From contig NZ_CP024901.1 in the NCBI RefSeq assembly GCF_003343245.1, positions 4,402,001-4,466,000 of the forward strand: a stretch of 64,000 nt of DNA. Direction: 5' to 3'. The notes under the pieces are model-generated. The model saw only the letters and a program-made list of their open reading frames with translations, did no database searches and was not told the origin of the DNA. Shown piece by piece: positions 1 to 8,825 of this stretch. Position 1 is the stretch's first letter. Each line of letters opens with the position of its first letter. The DNA is from Photorhabdus laumondii subsp. laumondii. GTDB lineage: Bacteria > Pseudomonadota > Gammaproteobacteria > Enterobacterales > Enterobacteriaceae. The position numbers were made by a program, and so were the translations under genes.

Positions 1-93
1 TTTCATAGCCGTTCTTTAATATGGCCTGCTGAATATTTAGATAATAATAAATCGATAAACCGGAAGAATTATTTCACAACGATAATATCGTAA
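1..93 (+). CDS. C-terminal tail of an unidentified gene (partial)
   Basis: An open frame enters from the left edge and stops with TAA at 91-93, giving 30 residues that end FTTIIS. It is too short to assign to a family. The next two loci are PAS4-LuxR regulator genes, which often lie in tandem arrays in Photorhabdus, so this may be the end of another one, but no diagnostic motif supports that. The frame could also be open by chance. Confidence 0.3.
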   Translation, partial: FHSRSLIWPAEYLDNNKSINRKNYFTTIIS

Positions 94-145
94 TAATATA
101 TTATTAATTATATAAAATATCATTGAGAACATAAAATGCACTTTA

Positions 146-272
146 TATACCTTATAGATTTCAAGATGCATCGCGACGGCAAGGGAGCGAATCCCCGGGA
201 GCATAGAGAACTATGTGACCGGGGTGAGCGAGTGCAGCCAACAAAGAGGCAACTTGAAAGATGACGGGTATA
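146..272 (+). repeat. ERIC (intergenic repeat unit), 127 bp
   Basis: This is an imperfect palindrome bounded by TATACC and GGGTATA, with the core AATCCCCGGGAGCATAG...ACTATGTGACCGGGGTGAG that matches the known enterobacterial ERIC element. Its right end contains the ATG at 261 that opens the adjacent broken regulator ORF. Eleven other full copies occur in this window. Confidence 0.93.
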
Positions 273-680
273 TCAAATATCACTCTACAATTCATTAATA
301 TATGGAAAAAAGGTTACAAACCGTGGGGTGTAAAAAATGGTTATCCATATTTTATTTACGGTAATTTAGCAACAAAAGAATTTACTTATAATATTGAAAA
401 ATTATTTGATTGGAGAAAGTCTTACAATCATGAGCTTCCTTGGAATGGATCTGAATGTGTAAGATAATCAATTAACCAACAAATGTACTTTTTAACTAAC
501 AGATTACCAAGTATTACCTATAACCCATTGTTTTAAATACGATAAACAGTAAATTAAAACAATAAACAACAATTCGATCTGCCATAACATATAAAACTAG
601 AAAATTCTTATGAAAAAAGTCAATTTTATTGCTATATCCCAGAAAACACGAGGGAATCCAAAAGTAGAACGTTTATTTAA
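261..680 (+). pseudogene. Decayed PAS4-LuxR solo regulator
   Basis: The open part (261-467, 68 aa) resembles the N-terminus of the intact neighbour at 705: WGVKN, FIYGN and NHELPWNG match WGIKD, FIYGN and DHELPWDG. It then stops. A second fragment (about 588-680, ending SRTFI) contains YCYIPEN, which matches the neighbour's C-terminal YHYIPEK. The middle of the PAS domain and most of the HTH are missing, so this is a deletion remnant. The ATG at 261 lies inside the ERIC repeat, so the original start was probably lost. A short truncated protein could still be made, but a functional DNA-binding regulator is not possible. Confidence 0.72.
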
Positions 681-704
681 TCTTCAAATTATTAAGGAGT
701 CTTT

Positions 705-1370
705 ATGAAGAACTGTACGATATCACCTCAGATTATCAATACAATGGAAATAAGTAATGAACCTTGGGGAATAAAAGATAGTTCTTCATGTTTTATTTAT
801 GGTAATAAAGCGTTAAGTTCTATCAAAAATTTCTCACAATCATTTGATTACAGCGGGCTTTATGATCATGAACTCCCTTGGGATGGCGCTGAATTTGCAA
901 AGGAATATATTCATCATGATCAAAAAGTAATGAAAACAGGGAAAAATATATGCTCACTTGAAACACATATATTTGGTAAAGAGCAAATTCTATCATCTTA
1001 TTTCTGTGAAAAGATGCCTTTTTATCATGAAGATGGAAGTTGTATAGGCGTTATATATCATTGCTGGAGGATAAAGGACTATTCATTAACCCGTCTGTAT
1101 CAATATCATAATAAACTTCCCTCATCCATTTTACTCCAACCACCGACAGATCTTTTTACTGAGCGTGAATGGGATATTATTTTCCTTTTCTTACAGAAAT
1201 ACACCATAAATCAAATTGGAATAATCTTGAATCTTGATTCTAGTGTAATTGAAAACCATACGGACAGGATATATCATAAAATAAACATAAACTCCACTCT
1301 TCAATTAGAAGAATATTGTCGAGTCAATAGTCTTTATCACTATATCCCTGAGAAATTTTTATTAACTTAA
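705..1370 (+). CDS. PAS4-LuxR family solo transcriptional regulator
   Basis: The protein has 221 aa. The N-terminal half is a PAS4-like sensor domain (WGIKDSSSCFIYGN, ELPWDG, and a later YHEDGSCIGVIYH strand). The C-terminal third is a LuxR-type helix-turn-helix that begins FTEREWDIIFLF, with the recognition part around IGIILNLDSSVIENHTDRIY. Photorhabdus encodes many such LuxR solos, thought to respond to host or non-AHL signals; the ligand here cannot be read. The start is well supported by AAGGAG seven bases upstream. A decayed paralogue lies directly upstream, so the locus is a tandem array in turnover. An inverted repeat follows at 1420-1460. Confidence 0.85.
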   Translation: MKNCTISPQIINTMEISNEPWGIKDSSSCFIYGNKALSSIKNFSQSFDYSGLYDHELPWDGAEFAKEYIHHDQKVMKTGKNICSLETHIFGKEQILSSYFCEKMPFYHEDGSCIGVIYHCWRIKDYSLTRLYQYHNKLPSSILLQPPTDLFTEREWDIIFLFLQKYTINQIGIILNLDSSVIENHTDRIYHKININSTLQLEEYCRVNSLYHYIPEKFLLT

Positions 1371-1419
1371 AGGGCTTCTTCTGCGGACGCAATTGTCCTT
1401 ATGACGCTCGTCACTAATC

Positions 1420-1460
1420 ATGCCTGGGGTAAAATAGAATTTTATTAAAACCTCAGGCAT
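1420..1460 (+). terminator. Possible terminator or hairpin after the LuxR gene
   Basis: The arms ATGCCTGGGGT and ACCTCAGGCAT form an inverted repeat with an AT-rich loop. No clear T-run follows, so this may be a transcript-end hairpin rather than a strong intrinsic terminator. Confidence 0.35.
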
Positions 1461-1883
1461 ATTCAATATGATAAAAAACACCTATTACACCACCACAAAT
1501 AAATTTTAAATTAAAAAATAAACCATTTGAAAATATATCTAAATAATATCGATTAATTACAAATTAAATAAATAAACTCATTAAAATAGAAAATAAATTA
1601 TTTTATTAAATTATTTTTAATATATATTTTCACTCTATTAAACCCGTTCATCTTATTCATATTAATTGATAGTAAATTCGATATTAAATATATAAAACAT
1701 TAAGTTAATTTAAATAAACATCCTATTTAAACCCCTAATAAAAAGATATTAAACAGCATTCTTTCATCTAACAATATAAACAGAAAACCAAGAATTTTTA
1801 ATTACCATTACAGATGAAATATAAATAAAACTCTTTTTAAATCAATAAGATACCCAATGAATATGGGCATCTTATTGGTAATT
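1461..1883. other. AT-rich intergenic region
   Basis: About 420 bp of very AT-rich DNA with no credible ORF. Near its right end, at about 1843-1878, an inverted repeat (CAATAAGATACCCA and TGGGCATCTTATTG) sits just beyond the mgtE stop and may act as its terminator. I see nothing else. Confidence 0.5.
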
Positions 1884-2954
1884 TTAAACGAGTTCTGTCA
1901 TCACTAATTTCGCTATTTCGAAATAGATAATCAGCCCTGTACCATCAATAAACGTGGCAATAAAAGGAGCAGATACAACAGCCGGATCAACAGATAGCCT
2001 TTTCAATACCATTGGAATAATGGAAGAAACAATGGCACTCCAGAGGGTGATTGCAATGATGGCCAAACTAACAGCAATCGTCACTTCAATACCGACACCT
2101 AATATCCAGGCACGGATAAGCGCGGCAAAACCTATCGTTATTGCAACTAAAAATGAAGTGGAAATCTCTTTACGCAACACAGCCCATAGATTACGCAAAC
2201 TCACTTCCCCCAATGCCATTGCTCTGACCAAAGTTGAGGTAATTTGCGTCCCGCTGTTGCCCCCCGTTCCTATTAATAACGGAATGAAAAATGCGAGAGA
2301 AATTACCGCTTCCAATTGATCTTCAAATGCTTTAAGCACAGCACCGGTATAAGCTTCTGCAACAAATAGTAATAATAACCACCCGACACGCTTACGCCAT
2401 AATGTTATTGGGCTGGTACTCAGATAAGGCCGCTCCAGAGGTAAAGTTGCCCCCTGCAAATGAGCATCCAACGTATTTTCATCTTCAACCAACTCAGCAA
2501 TATCCTGCGATCGTAGTACCCCAACCAATTTACCAAAATGGGTAACCGGGACACTATCCATACCACTGTGATTTATCAAATTATAAACATCATGACGCGA
2601 CTGTTCCGGTGATACGGAAAAATAGCTTTGCCTCATAATATCTGACACAAATAAATCATCGGCTACAGTTAATAACCCTTTCACCGGTAATATGCCATTA
2701 AGATAGCCTTCAGCATCAATAACATATAAGTAAGTTGGGATCTGCTCACCTTCAAGCTGATCAATCAAATGACTTTTTACCGACAAAACAGAATCAGCAA
2801 CAGATACAGAAATGAAACATTGGCTCATATATGCGCTGACCGTTGTCTCTGCATTTTTCACGCGATGTTTCCGCTGCTGATCAGCATTTATTTCATTAAT
2901 AGAATGATTAGCAATCGCTAATGCATCCATTTTTTCATGGGATGTGACTTTCAT
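1884..2954 (-). CDS. mgtE: MgtE-type magnesium transporter
   Basis: This is a Mg2+ channel/transporter of the SLC41/MgtE family. Starting at MKVTSHEK it has 356 aa. A short N-terminal region is followed by two CBS domains (roughly residues 45-170, with MSQCFISVSV and SDIMRQSYFSVS) that sense Mg2+ in this family. The C-terminal membrane domain has about five helices and the pore-type signatures PLLIGTGGNSGTQ and FIDGTGLIIYF. The N-domain is shorter than in the Thermus protein. The M-box-like leader immediately upstream supports magnesium-controlled expression. An upstream ATG at 2987 is in frame, but the one at 2954 has the better ribosome-site context (AGGGACC). Confidence 0.88.
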   Translation of the reverse strand: MKVTSHEKMDALAIANHSINEINADQQRKHRVKNAETTVSAYMSQCFISVSVADSVLSVKSHLIDQLEGEQIPTYLYVIDAEGYLNGILPVKGLLTVADDLFVSDIMRQSYFSVSPEQSRHDVYNLINHSGMDSVPVTHFGKLVGVLRSQDIAELVEDENTLDAHLQGATLPLERPYLSTSPITLWRKRVGWLLLLFVAEAYTGAVLKAFEDQLEAVISLAFFIPLLIGTGGNSGTQITSTLVRAMALGEVSLRNLWAVLRKEISTSFLVAITIGFAALIRAWILGVGIEVTIAVSLAIIAITLWSAIVSSIIPMVLKRLSVDPAVVSAPFIATFIDGTGLIIYFEIAKLVMTELV

Positions 2955-2999
2955 GATGTTGGTCCCTATTACTGTTGTGAACTTCAAACAGCACTCACA

Positions 3000-3205
3000 T
3001 AGGGGCGAAACCAGATGAGAGAATGCAACGACTATCTCTACGTCTCGGTTTTAGCACTATACAACGTATCCTGAATTATCAGAAAGTTACATGGGGATAT
3101 ACCTTGGTTCGATATATCCTGTCCTAATCTTGGGCGTCTCTCGACGTCGTCAGATCAGCAACCTGTGTTTGTATAGGAGCCTCGCCTAACGAGATACTGC
3201 ACTTA
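3000..3205 (-). promoter_or_regulatory. M-box (ykoK) magnesium riboswitch leader
   Basis: Read on the minus strand, the leader contains TTAGGCGAGGCTCCTATAC, then a GCTGATCTGACGACGTCGAG segment, GAGACGCCCAAG, and GGACAGGATATATC. These match, in order, the conserved blocks of the M-box aptamer (AGGTGAGGCTCCTATA, then CGTCGAGAGACGCC). It lies between the upstream intergenic DNA and mgtE in the right orientation. In this class Mg2+ binding represses expression of the downstream transporter. Exact boundaries were not computed. Confidence 0.82.
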
Positions 3206-3269
3206 GAATGCGGCGCATATTGTAAACAAGAGTCGTAATAATTCAAAATTGAAAGTGAGTTTGTTTAAT

Positions 3270-3306
3270 TTTCATTTAAGTTTCATTTAAGTTTCATTTA
3301 AGTTTC
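3270..3306. repeat. Short tandem repeat, 11-bp unit, three copies
   Basis: The unit TTTCATTTAAG is repeated three times head to tail at 3270-3302 and is followed by a partial TTTC. It lies in the intergenic gap upstream of the riboswitch and downstream of the lipoprotein terminator. The copies are identical, so the number may vary between strains. Confidence 0.85.
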
Positions 3307-3321
3307 TGATGATAATAAAAA

Positions 3322-3352
3322 AAACGGCATAGATTTCCACCTTTTGCCGTTT
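3322..3352 (-). terminator. Rho-independent terminator of the small lipoprotein gene
   Basis: On the minus strand the stem AAACGGCA/TGCCGTTT is followed directly by a run of eight T. It lies 25 bp after the lipoprotein stop. Confidence 0.8.
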
Positions 3353-3376
3353 AATGAGAATAATCCTATGAAGGAA

Positions 3377-3709
3377 TTATTCATTTTTTGATCTCTTAGA
3401 TTCAATTTTTTCAACTTCAGTAATCAATTGGTCAGCCGTTTTACCATCCAGCAATTTATAAAACTTTTGTTTCGATTTTTCCATGTCACCATTAGAACCT
3501 GATTTAACCAAATCATTAAAATCGATACTATTAAACATAGCCGATTGAATTGATTCATCAAACTTCACTTTTTTATCATCAGGTAGCCTATCTCTTACTT
3601 TTTCAATGGATGCTTTCAACGCGATTTCATTAGAAGCATCCATTTTAGGTTGGCTATCACAGCCAGCTAATACACATCCTAACAAACAAATTACTAACAA
3701 TTTTTTCAT
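3377..3709 (-). CDS. Small predicted lipoprotein
   Basis: The protein has 110 aa. It starts MKKLLVICLLGCVLAGC, a type II signal peptide with lipobox LAGC, so the mature protein should be lipid-anchored at Cys17. The mature part is hydrophilic, charged and mostly helical, ending with a lysine/glutamate-rich tail, and resembles small enterobacterial lipoproteins of unknown function. The ATG at 3709 is preferred because the GGGGG ribosome site lies six bases upstream; the ATG at 3715 abuts it. An ERIC copy lies about 55 bp upstream, in the 5' region. Function is unknown. Confidence 0.75.
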   Translation of the reverse strand: MKKLLVICLLGCVLAGCDSQPKMDASNEIALKASIEKVRDRLPDDKKVKFDESIQSAMFNSIDFNDLVKSGSNGDMEKSKQKFYKLLDGKTADQLITEVEKIESKRSKNE

Positions 3710-3765
3710 ATTCATCCCCCACCGAATATTCAACAAGGGAATAATAACAGAAGCAATAAACCGTA

Positions 3766-3893
3766 TATACCCGTCATCTTTCAAGTTGCTTCTTTGTTGG
3801 CTGCACTCGCTCACCTCGGTCACATCGTTATCTATGCTCGCGGGGATTCACTCCCTTGCCGTCGCGATCCATTCTTGAAATCCATGGAATATA
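3766..3893 (-). repeat. ERIC repeat
   Basis: A complete element in reverse orientation, TATACCCGTCATC... to ...CCATGGAATATA. Its distal end has drifted from the GGGTATA consensus. It lies upstream of the lipoprotein gene. Confidence 0.9.
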
Positions 3894-4225
3894 TAATTAG
3901 CCAAATTGATAAAAAATAGCAAATAAAATTAACTTTCTCATCATGTTATTCCAGAATAATTATCCTTGTGGTTAGCAGCTACGATGCCAAAATACGATCA
4001 CTTGTTATTTCTTCAACAACATAAAAAACGACTTTCTGCCAAATCGACCAGATGCTTAAAACACCCGACCAACCGACAATATGGCAGATCCAGATACGAC
4101 TACAGTAACTGCCGATATTCAGACCAATAATGTAGTTGGAACCATCACAATTAGATGAGATCATACTTGCGTTTATCGCCTCGCTTAACCATTTAAAAAC
4201 CAGCACCGAAAACCAAGGAGAAATA

Positions 4226-5362
4226 ATGGCACTCATCCACTGCACTGCAAAATATATTCTGACTGCCATATTGATATTACTGCCTGTCTTTGCGCAAGCA
4301 AAAGTCATTACAGTCAAGGACGTTGCTGGGCGGAAGGTTAAAATTGACGCGCCAGTCAGTCGGGTTATGCTGGCTGACAGCCGGATATTGATTGCCCTGA
4401 ATATTCTTCACCCTGATAATCCGCTTAAAGGTATTGTCGCCTGGGATAATGCACTAGAAATTAAATCTCCAGATTTGGCAACTACTTATGAGAAAGATTT
4501 CCCGCAATTGCGGGATATTCCGGTATTCCCTAACCCTTATCACAGTGATTTTAACGTCGAAAAAGCGCTGACTTATAAACCCGATCTGGTTATTTTTGAT
4601 ATTGGTCTTCAAACCAAGCTCAATGATAGTGGAACCATCATGTTACTGGAAAAAGCGGGCATCCAGGTTATCTTTATCGATTTCCATCAATATCCGCTAA
4701 CAAATACGATTCCAAGTATGATTTTACTTGGGAAGGTATTCAACGAAGAAGAAAATGCACAAAAATTTATTGAGTTTTATCAAGAGAGGATGAAAATCAT
4801 TAATCAACGCGTTGGTACGCTAGGTAAAGAACAGCGCCCTCCGGTGTTTATCGAACGCCATGCAGGCATGTTAGGTGCGGAACATTGCTGTAAAACTTTC
4901 GGAAATGGCAATTTTGGTGAATTTGTTACTGCCGCAGGAGGTGATAACCTCGGCGCTCGCTGGTTTTCAGGTATAGATGGTGAGGTAAACGAAAAACAAT
5001 TAATCGTCAGTAATCCTGAATTTTATCTGATGACCGCCGCAAATTGGGATAAAGTTCGCTCTGGAAGTTTCTCTGTGCCATTAGGTTATACCGGCGATTT
5101 AAAACAGTCACAGGAACGACTAAAAAAATTACTGACACGCCCCAAATTAAGCGTATTAAGAGCCTTTCGCGAAAAGCAAGTAATAGCACTGTACCACCAA
5201 TATTACGATACGCCGTTTAACATCATTGCTGTTGAGATCATTGCTAAATTCCTGCATCCGAAGTTATTTGAAGATATCGATCCACAAGCTGACAACCTAT
5301 ATCTGCATAAAACTTTTACCGCCCTTGATGGTAACGGAGTATTCTGGGTCACAGCAAAATAA
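4226..5362 (+). CDS. Periplasmic substrate-binding protein, TroA/iron-siderophore type
   Basis: The protein has 378 aa and a Sec signal peptide (MALIHCTAKYILTAILILL...VFAQA). The mature protein begins with the VITVKDVAGRKVKIDAPVSRV strand typical of ABC importer binding proteins for iron complexes or cobalamin (TroA superfamily). The RHAG and AGGDN segments later in the protein fit the same fold. No permease or ATPase gene is adjacent, so it is an orphan binding protein that must use a remote transporter. The start is supported by AAGGAG six bases upstream. The substrate cannot be decided; Fe3+-siderophore is the most likely. Confidence 0.75.
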   Translation: MALIHCTAKYILTAILILLPVFAQAKVITVKDVAGRKVKIDAPVSRVMLADSRILIALNILHPDNPLKGIVAWDNALEIKSPDLATTYEKDFPQLRDIPVFPNPYHSDFNVEKALTYKPDLVIFDIGLQTKLNDSGTIMLLEKAGIQVIFIDFHQYPLTNTIPSMILLGKVFNEEENAQKFIEFYQERMKIINQRVGTLGKEQRPPVFIERHAGMLGAEHCCKTFGNGNFGEFVTAAGGDNLGARWFSGIDGEVNEKQLIVSNPEFYLMTAANWDKVRSGSFSVPLGYTGDLKQSQERLKKLLTRPKLSVLRAFREKQVIALYHQYYDTPFNIIAVEIIAKFLHPKLFEDIDPQADNLYLHKTFTALDGNGVFWVTAK

Positions 5363-5578
5363 TATTACCTTTCAATCCGTTGGTATATTCCAACGGATAT
5401 TTAATCACACCCTTTACTTATAATTTCCGTTCGTTAATATACCTAATATTTTATATAACATGCTAATAGACATCTATTATTTTGTCATCTACTATAGTTG
5501 ATGCTAAAAAAATATAAAACATGACAAGATAAATTCGGGTAAGTAATATAAAGCAAAAATATATTCACATAATGAAAT

Positions 5579-5670
5579 TATACCCTATGGATTTCAAGAT
5601 GGATCGCGACGGCAAGGGAGCGAATCCCCGGGAACATAGCAAACTATGTAACCTGGGTGAACGAGTGCAG
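5579..5670 (+). repeat. Truncated ERIC repeat
   Basis: The left 92 bp of an ERIC element, from TATACCCTATGG to GAGTGCAG. The last 35 bp are missing, and 20 bp of unrelated DNA separate it from a complete copy in the same orientation. This may reflect recombination between adjacent repeats. Confidence 0.88.
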
Positions 5671-5690
5671 GCAAGGTACAAAAATCAGTC

Positions 5691-5817
5691 TATACCCTAT
5701 GGATTTCAAGATGGATCGCGACGGCAAGGGAGTGAATCCCCGGGAGCATAGATAACTATGTGACCGGGGTGAGCGAGTGCAGCCAACAAAGAGGCAACTT
5801 GAAGGATAACGGGTATA
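5691..5817 (+). repeat. ERIC repeat
   Basis: A complete 127-bp element, TATACCCTATGG...GATAACGGGTATA. Together with the truncated copy it fills most of the 565-bp gap between the binding-protein gene and the aldehyde dehydrogenase gene. I see nothing else in that gap. Confidence 0.93.
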
Positions 5818-5927
5818 TATGCAGGGAATCATCCGCTCTTTACTAACAAGAATGGAAAATAAAATAACCTAAGTGAGATAGATTCTCGATGTAACTATTC
5901 TTAAACCAAAGTACTCGGAGTATGTTA

Positions 5928-7412
5928 ATGAAACGATTACACGATATTGAGAAAGAGATGTTGCCCGTTGAATCCTACAAAATGCTTATTGGTGGGCAAT
6001 GGGTAGATAGTGTATCCAAAGCAACGACCAAAAGTTATAACCCGGCGACAGGAGAACTCCTGGCTGAATATGCATCCGGTAATGCTGAAGATGTTGATCT
6101 TGCTGTCAGCGCTGCAAAAAAAGCCTTCCACGCCTGGAGTCAAACCTCCGCAATCGAAAGACAATCAGCTTTGCTGAAAATTGCTGACTTACTAGAAGCA
6201 GAACAAAAACGTTTTGCCATCCTTGAATCACTGGATACTGGCAAACCATTAAATGAATCCCTGTATATGGATTTACCGGCCAGCATTGACCAGTTCCGCT
6301 ATTTTGCGGGTGTGATCCGTTCCCATACCGATGAAGCTTCAGTTCTGGATACCAATACACTTAGCTTGGTGATCCGTGAACCCATTGGTGTTGTCGGACA
6401 GGTAATTCCCTGGAATTTCCCACTACTGATGGCGGCATGGAAACTGGCTCCTGCTCTTGCAGCGGGCAATACCATTGTTATTAACCCGGCAACACTGACA
6501 TCAATCACTCTGCTTGAATTGGGCAGAATATTGGATAAAGTCCTGCCAGCCGGGGTAGTTAACATTGTTACAGGTCGTGGTTCAGTCGTTGGTCAAGCCA
6601 TTCTGGATCATGAAGATGTCGAAAAAGTGGCATTCACTGGTTCCACCAAAGTCGGTTATACCGTAGCCGAAGCCGCAGCCAAAAAACTGATCCCTGCAAC
6701 ACTGGAGCTTGGTGGTAAATCAGCCAATATTATCTTCCCTGATGCCAATATGAAAAAAGCAGTAAAATATGCGGCCAAAGCTATTTTGCTGAATCAGGGC
6801 CAAGCGTGTGAATCAGGTTCCCGGTTGTTCCTGCATAAAGATATTCATGATGAATTCCTCAAATCGCTGAAAACAGAATTCGAATCCATCCAGGTTGGTG
6901 ATCCATTGGAAAAAGAAACTCAGATGGGAAGCCAAGTCAGCCAGGAACAAATGGAAAAAATTCTCGAATACGTGGAAATTGCGAAAAAAGAGGGTGCAAC
7001 CATTTTCACGGGGGGTAAACGCATTACTGAAAAAGGTTATGACGAGGGTTTCTTTATTCAACCAACTATCATTACCGATGTCACTAATGACATGCGAGTC
7101 GCACGCGAAGAGATTTTTGGCCCTGTATTGGCCGTGATTCCATTCAGCGAAGAAGAAGACGTGATCAGAATGGCAAATGATTCTGATTATGGCCTGGCTG
7201 GTGCTGTCTGGACACAGGATATCGACCGAGCACTACGCGTAGCTAAAGCTGTCAGAACTGGCCGTATGTGGATTAACACTTACCATGAACTGCCTGCTCA
7301 CGCCCCATTTGGTGGCTACAAAAAATCAGGCATTGGCAGAGAAACACACAAAATGATGTTGGATGCTTACACTCAGGTCAAAAACATCTATATCAAAACC
7401 AGTGAAGAATAA
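5928..7412 (+). CDS. NAD(P)-dependent aldehyde dehydrogenase
   Basis: This enzyme oxidises an aldehyde to its acid. It has 494 aa and a complete ALDH fold: PWNFP near residue 161 (oxyanion Asn163), FTGST (236-240), LELGGKS with catalytic Glu260, and NQGQACESGSR with nucleophile Cys294. Near the C-terminus are EEIFGPVL and PFGGYKKSGIGRE. The coenzyme-binding lysine of the usual KPAE motif is replaced by asparagine (NPAT, Asn186). The ATG at 5928 is preferred over 5922 because CGGAG then has normal spacing. The substrate is unknown, and no pathway partners are adjacent. Confidence 0.9.
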   Translation: MKRLHDIEKEMLPVESYKMLIGGQWVDSVSKATTKSYNPATGELLAEYASGNAEDVDLAVSAAKKAFHAWSQTSAIERQSALLKIADLLEAEQKRFAILESLDTGKPLNESLYMDLPASIDQFRYFAGVIRSHTDEASVLDTNTLSLVIREPIGVVGQVIPWNFPLLMAAWKLAPALAAGNTIVINPATLTSITLLELGRILDKVLPAGVVNIVTGRGSVVGQAILDHEDVEKVAFTGSTKVGYTVAEAAAKKLIPATLELGGKSANIIFPDANMKKAVKYAAKAILLNQGQACESGSRLFLHKDIHDEFLKSLKTEFESIQVGDPLEKETQMGSQVSQEQMEKILEYVEIAKKEGATIFTGGKRITEKGYDEGFFIQPTIITDVTNDMRVAREEIFGPVLAVIPFSEEEDVIRMANDSDYGLAGAVWTQDIDRALRVAKAVRTGRMWINTYHELPAHAPFGGYKKSGIGRETHKMMLDAYTQVKNIYIKTSEE

Positions 7413-7429
7413 TCTCAACCAGTGATGAG

Positions 7430-7456
7430 AAAAGCCTTCCAAACGGAAGGCTTTTA
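7430..7456. terminator. Bidirectional rho-independent terminator
   Basis: The stem AAAGCCTTCC/GGAAGGCTTT has a 4-nt AAAC loop, with T-rich sequence on the plus side and an A-run on the other. It separates the convergent aldehyde dehydrogenase and symporter genes. Confidence 0.85.
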
Positions 7457-7457
7457 T

Positions 7458-8825
7458 TTAAATTTTGGCTTTAATATCAATACTATCTGCATTCACATCT
7501 TTAATATGCTCTTTCGTCAGCCGATAAACAACTGGGCTTAACAATGCTAATGCAATTAGGTTCGGTATTGCCATCATCGCATTCAATGTATCTGCCAATA
7601 ACCAGACAAAATCCAATGACTGAGTAGCACCTACCATCAAAGCAATAATCCATACTACACGGAAAGGCGTAATAGCTTTTTGCCCAAATAGATATTGAGT
7701 ACATTTTTCACCGTAGAAACTCCAGCCAAGAATTGTGGTAAAGGCAAATATTACCAGAGCACCCGCGACAATATAGTTGCCACCAGGAATCGCCATCGCG
7801 AAAGAAGTCGCTGTCAGTGTCGCACCTGTCTGACCGTTCAACCAACCACCAGTAATGACGATAGTTAAGCCAGTGATGGAACAAACAATAATGGTATCGA
7901 TGAAAGTCCCTAGCATAGCGATCAACCCCTGACGAATCGGGTTTTGAGTTTTAGCTGTTGCATGAGCAATCGGCGCGCTTCCCAATCCCGCTTCATTAGA
8001 GAAAATGCCACGAGCGACACCAAAGCGAATTGCCGCCCACACTGCTGCACCCGCAAAACCACCTTGGGCCGCAACAGGTGTAAATGCAGATTTAACAATC
8101 AGAACAAATGCAGCGGGAATTTCACTGAAATTCATTCCCAGAACAATAATCCCAGCAGCGAGATAGGCAACCGTCATAAATGGCACTAATTTACCGGCGA
8201 CATCAGCAATACGTTTAATCCCCCCGATAAGCACTGCACCAACTAGAATTGCCAATACGATGGCCGTTACCATGGTAGAAACGCCAAAGTTACTTTGCAG
8301 CACATCAGCAACCGAATTCGCTTGTACGGTATTACCAATACCGAAACAAGCAATACTGCCAAACACCGCAAACAACGTCCCCAACCAGGCCCACTTTTTA
8401 CCTAAACCGTTTTTTATGTAATACATGGGGCCACCAACATAGTGACCGTTTTTGTCAACCTCACGGAAACGGACTGCCAGTACCGCCTCTGAATATTTGG
8501 TTGCCATGCCCACTAATGCAGTTATCCACATCCAAAACAGCGCACCTGGCCCACCCAATACAACTGCGGTAGCCACGCCAGCGATATTACCCGTTCCTAT
8601 GGTGGCAGAAAGCGCAGTCATCAGTGCGTTAAATGGTGATATCTGCCCTTCTCCCCGCTGATGATTACGCTCAAATAGTAATTTAAAACCCGTTCCCAAT
8701 TTACGTATAGGCAGAAAAGAGAGGCGGAGCTGCATGAACAACCCAACCCCCAAAAGACCGACCATCATCGGCACTCCCAATACTACCCCGTTAATAGCAC
8801 TCAGCCATTCTGTGATTAATTCCAT
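7458..8825 (-). CDS. Sodium:alanine/glycine symporter (AGCS family)
   Basis: An inner-membrane cotransporter of 455 aa with many hydrophobic helices. AGCS signatures are present: NALMTALSATIGTGNIAGVATA near residue 65, GGPMYYIKNGLG, and FSNEAGLGSAPIAHA in the second half. The family imports alanine or glycine with Na+. The start at MELITEWL fits the family, and a GAGGGA ribosome site lies a few bases upstream; longer in-frame extensions are unlikely. It is monocistronic and convergent with the aldehyde dehydrogenase gene. Confidence 0.9.
   Translation of the reverse strand: MELITEWLSAINGVVLGVPMMVGLLGVGLFMQLRLSFLPIRKLGTGFKLLFERNHQRGEGQISPFNALMTALSATIGTGNIAGVATAVVLGGPGALFWMWITALVGMATKYSEAVLAVRFREVDKNGHYVGGPMYYIKNGLGKKWAWLGTLFAVFGSIACFGIGNTVQANSVADVLQSNFGVSTMVTAIVLAILVGAVLIGGIKRIADVAGKLVPFMTVAYLAAGIIVLGMNFSEIPAAFVLIVKSAFTPVAAQGGFAGAAVWAAIRFGVARGIFSNEAGLGSAPIAHATAKTQNPIRQGLIAMLGTFIDTIIVCSITGLTIVITGGWLNGQTGATLTATSFAMAIPGGNYIVAGALVIFAFTTILGWSFYGEKCTQYLFGQKAITPFRVVWIIALMVGATQSLDFVWLLADTLNAMMAIPNLIALALLSPVVYRLTKEHIKDVNADSIDIKAKI

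Noticed and set aside
1954..2319. ORFs antisense to known genes
   Set aside because: Shadows of mgtE, and many similar frames opposite the T3SS genes, with no independent support.
5644..5832. ORFs with LFVGCTRSPRSHSYLCS-type sequence
   Set aside because: These are translations of ERIC repeats and recur wherever an ERIC lies (also near 9187, 30790, 50317, 59092 and 62539).
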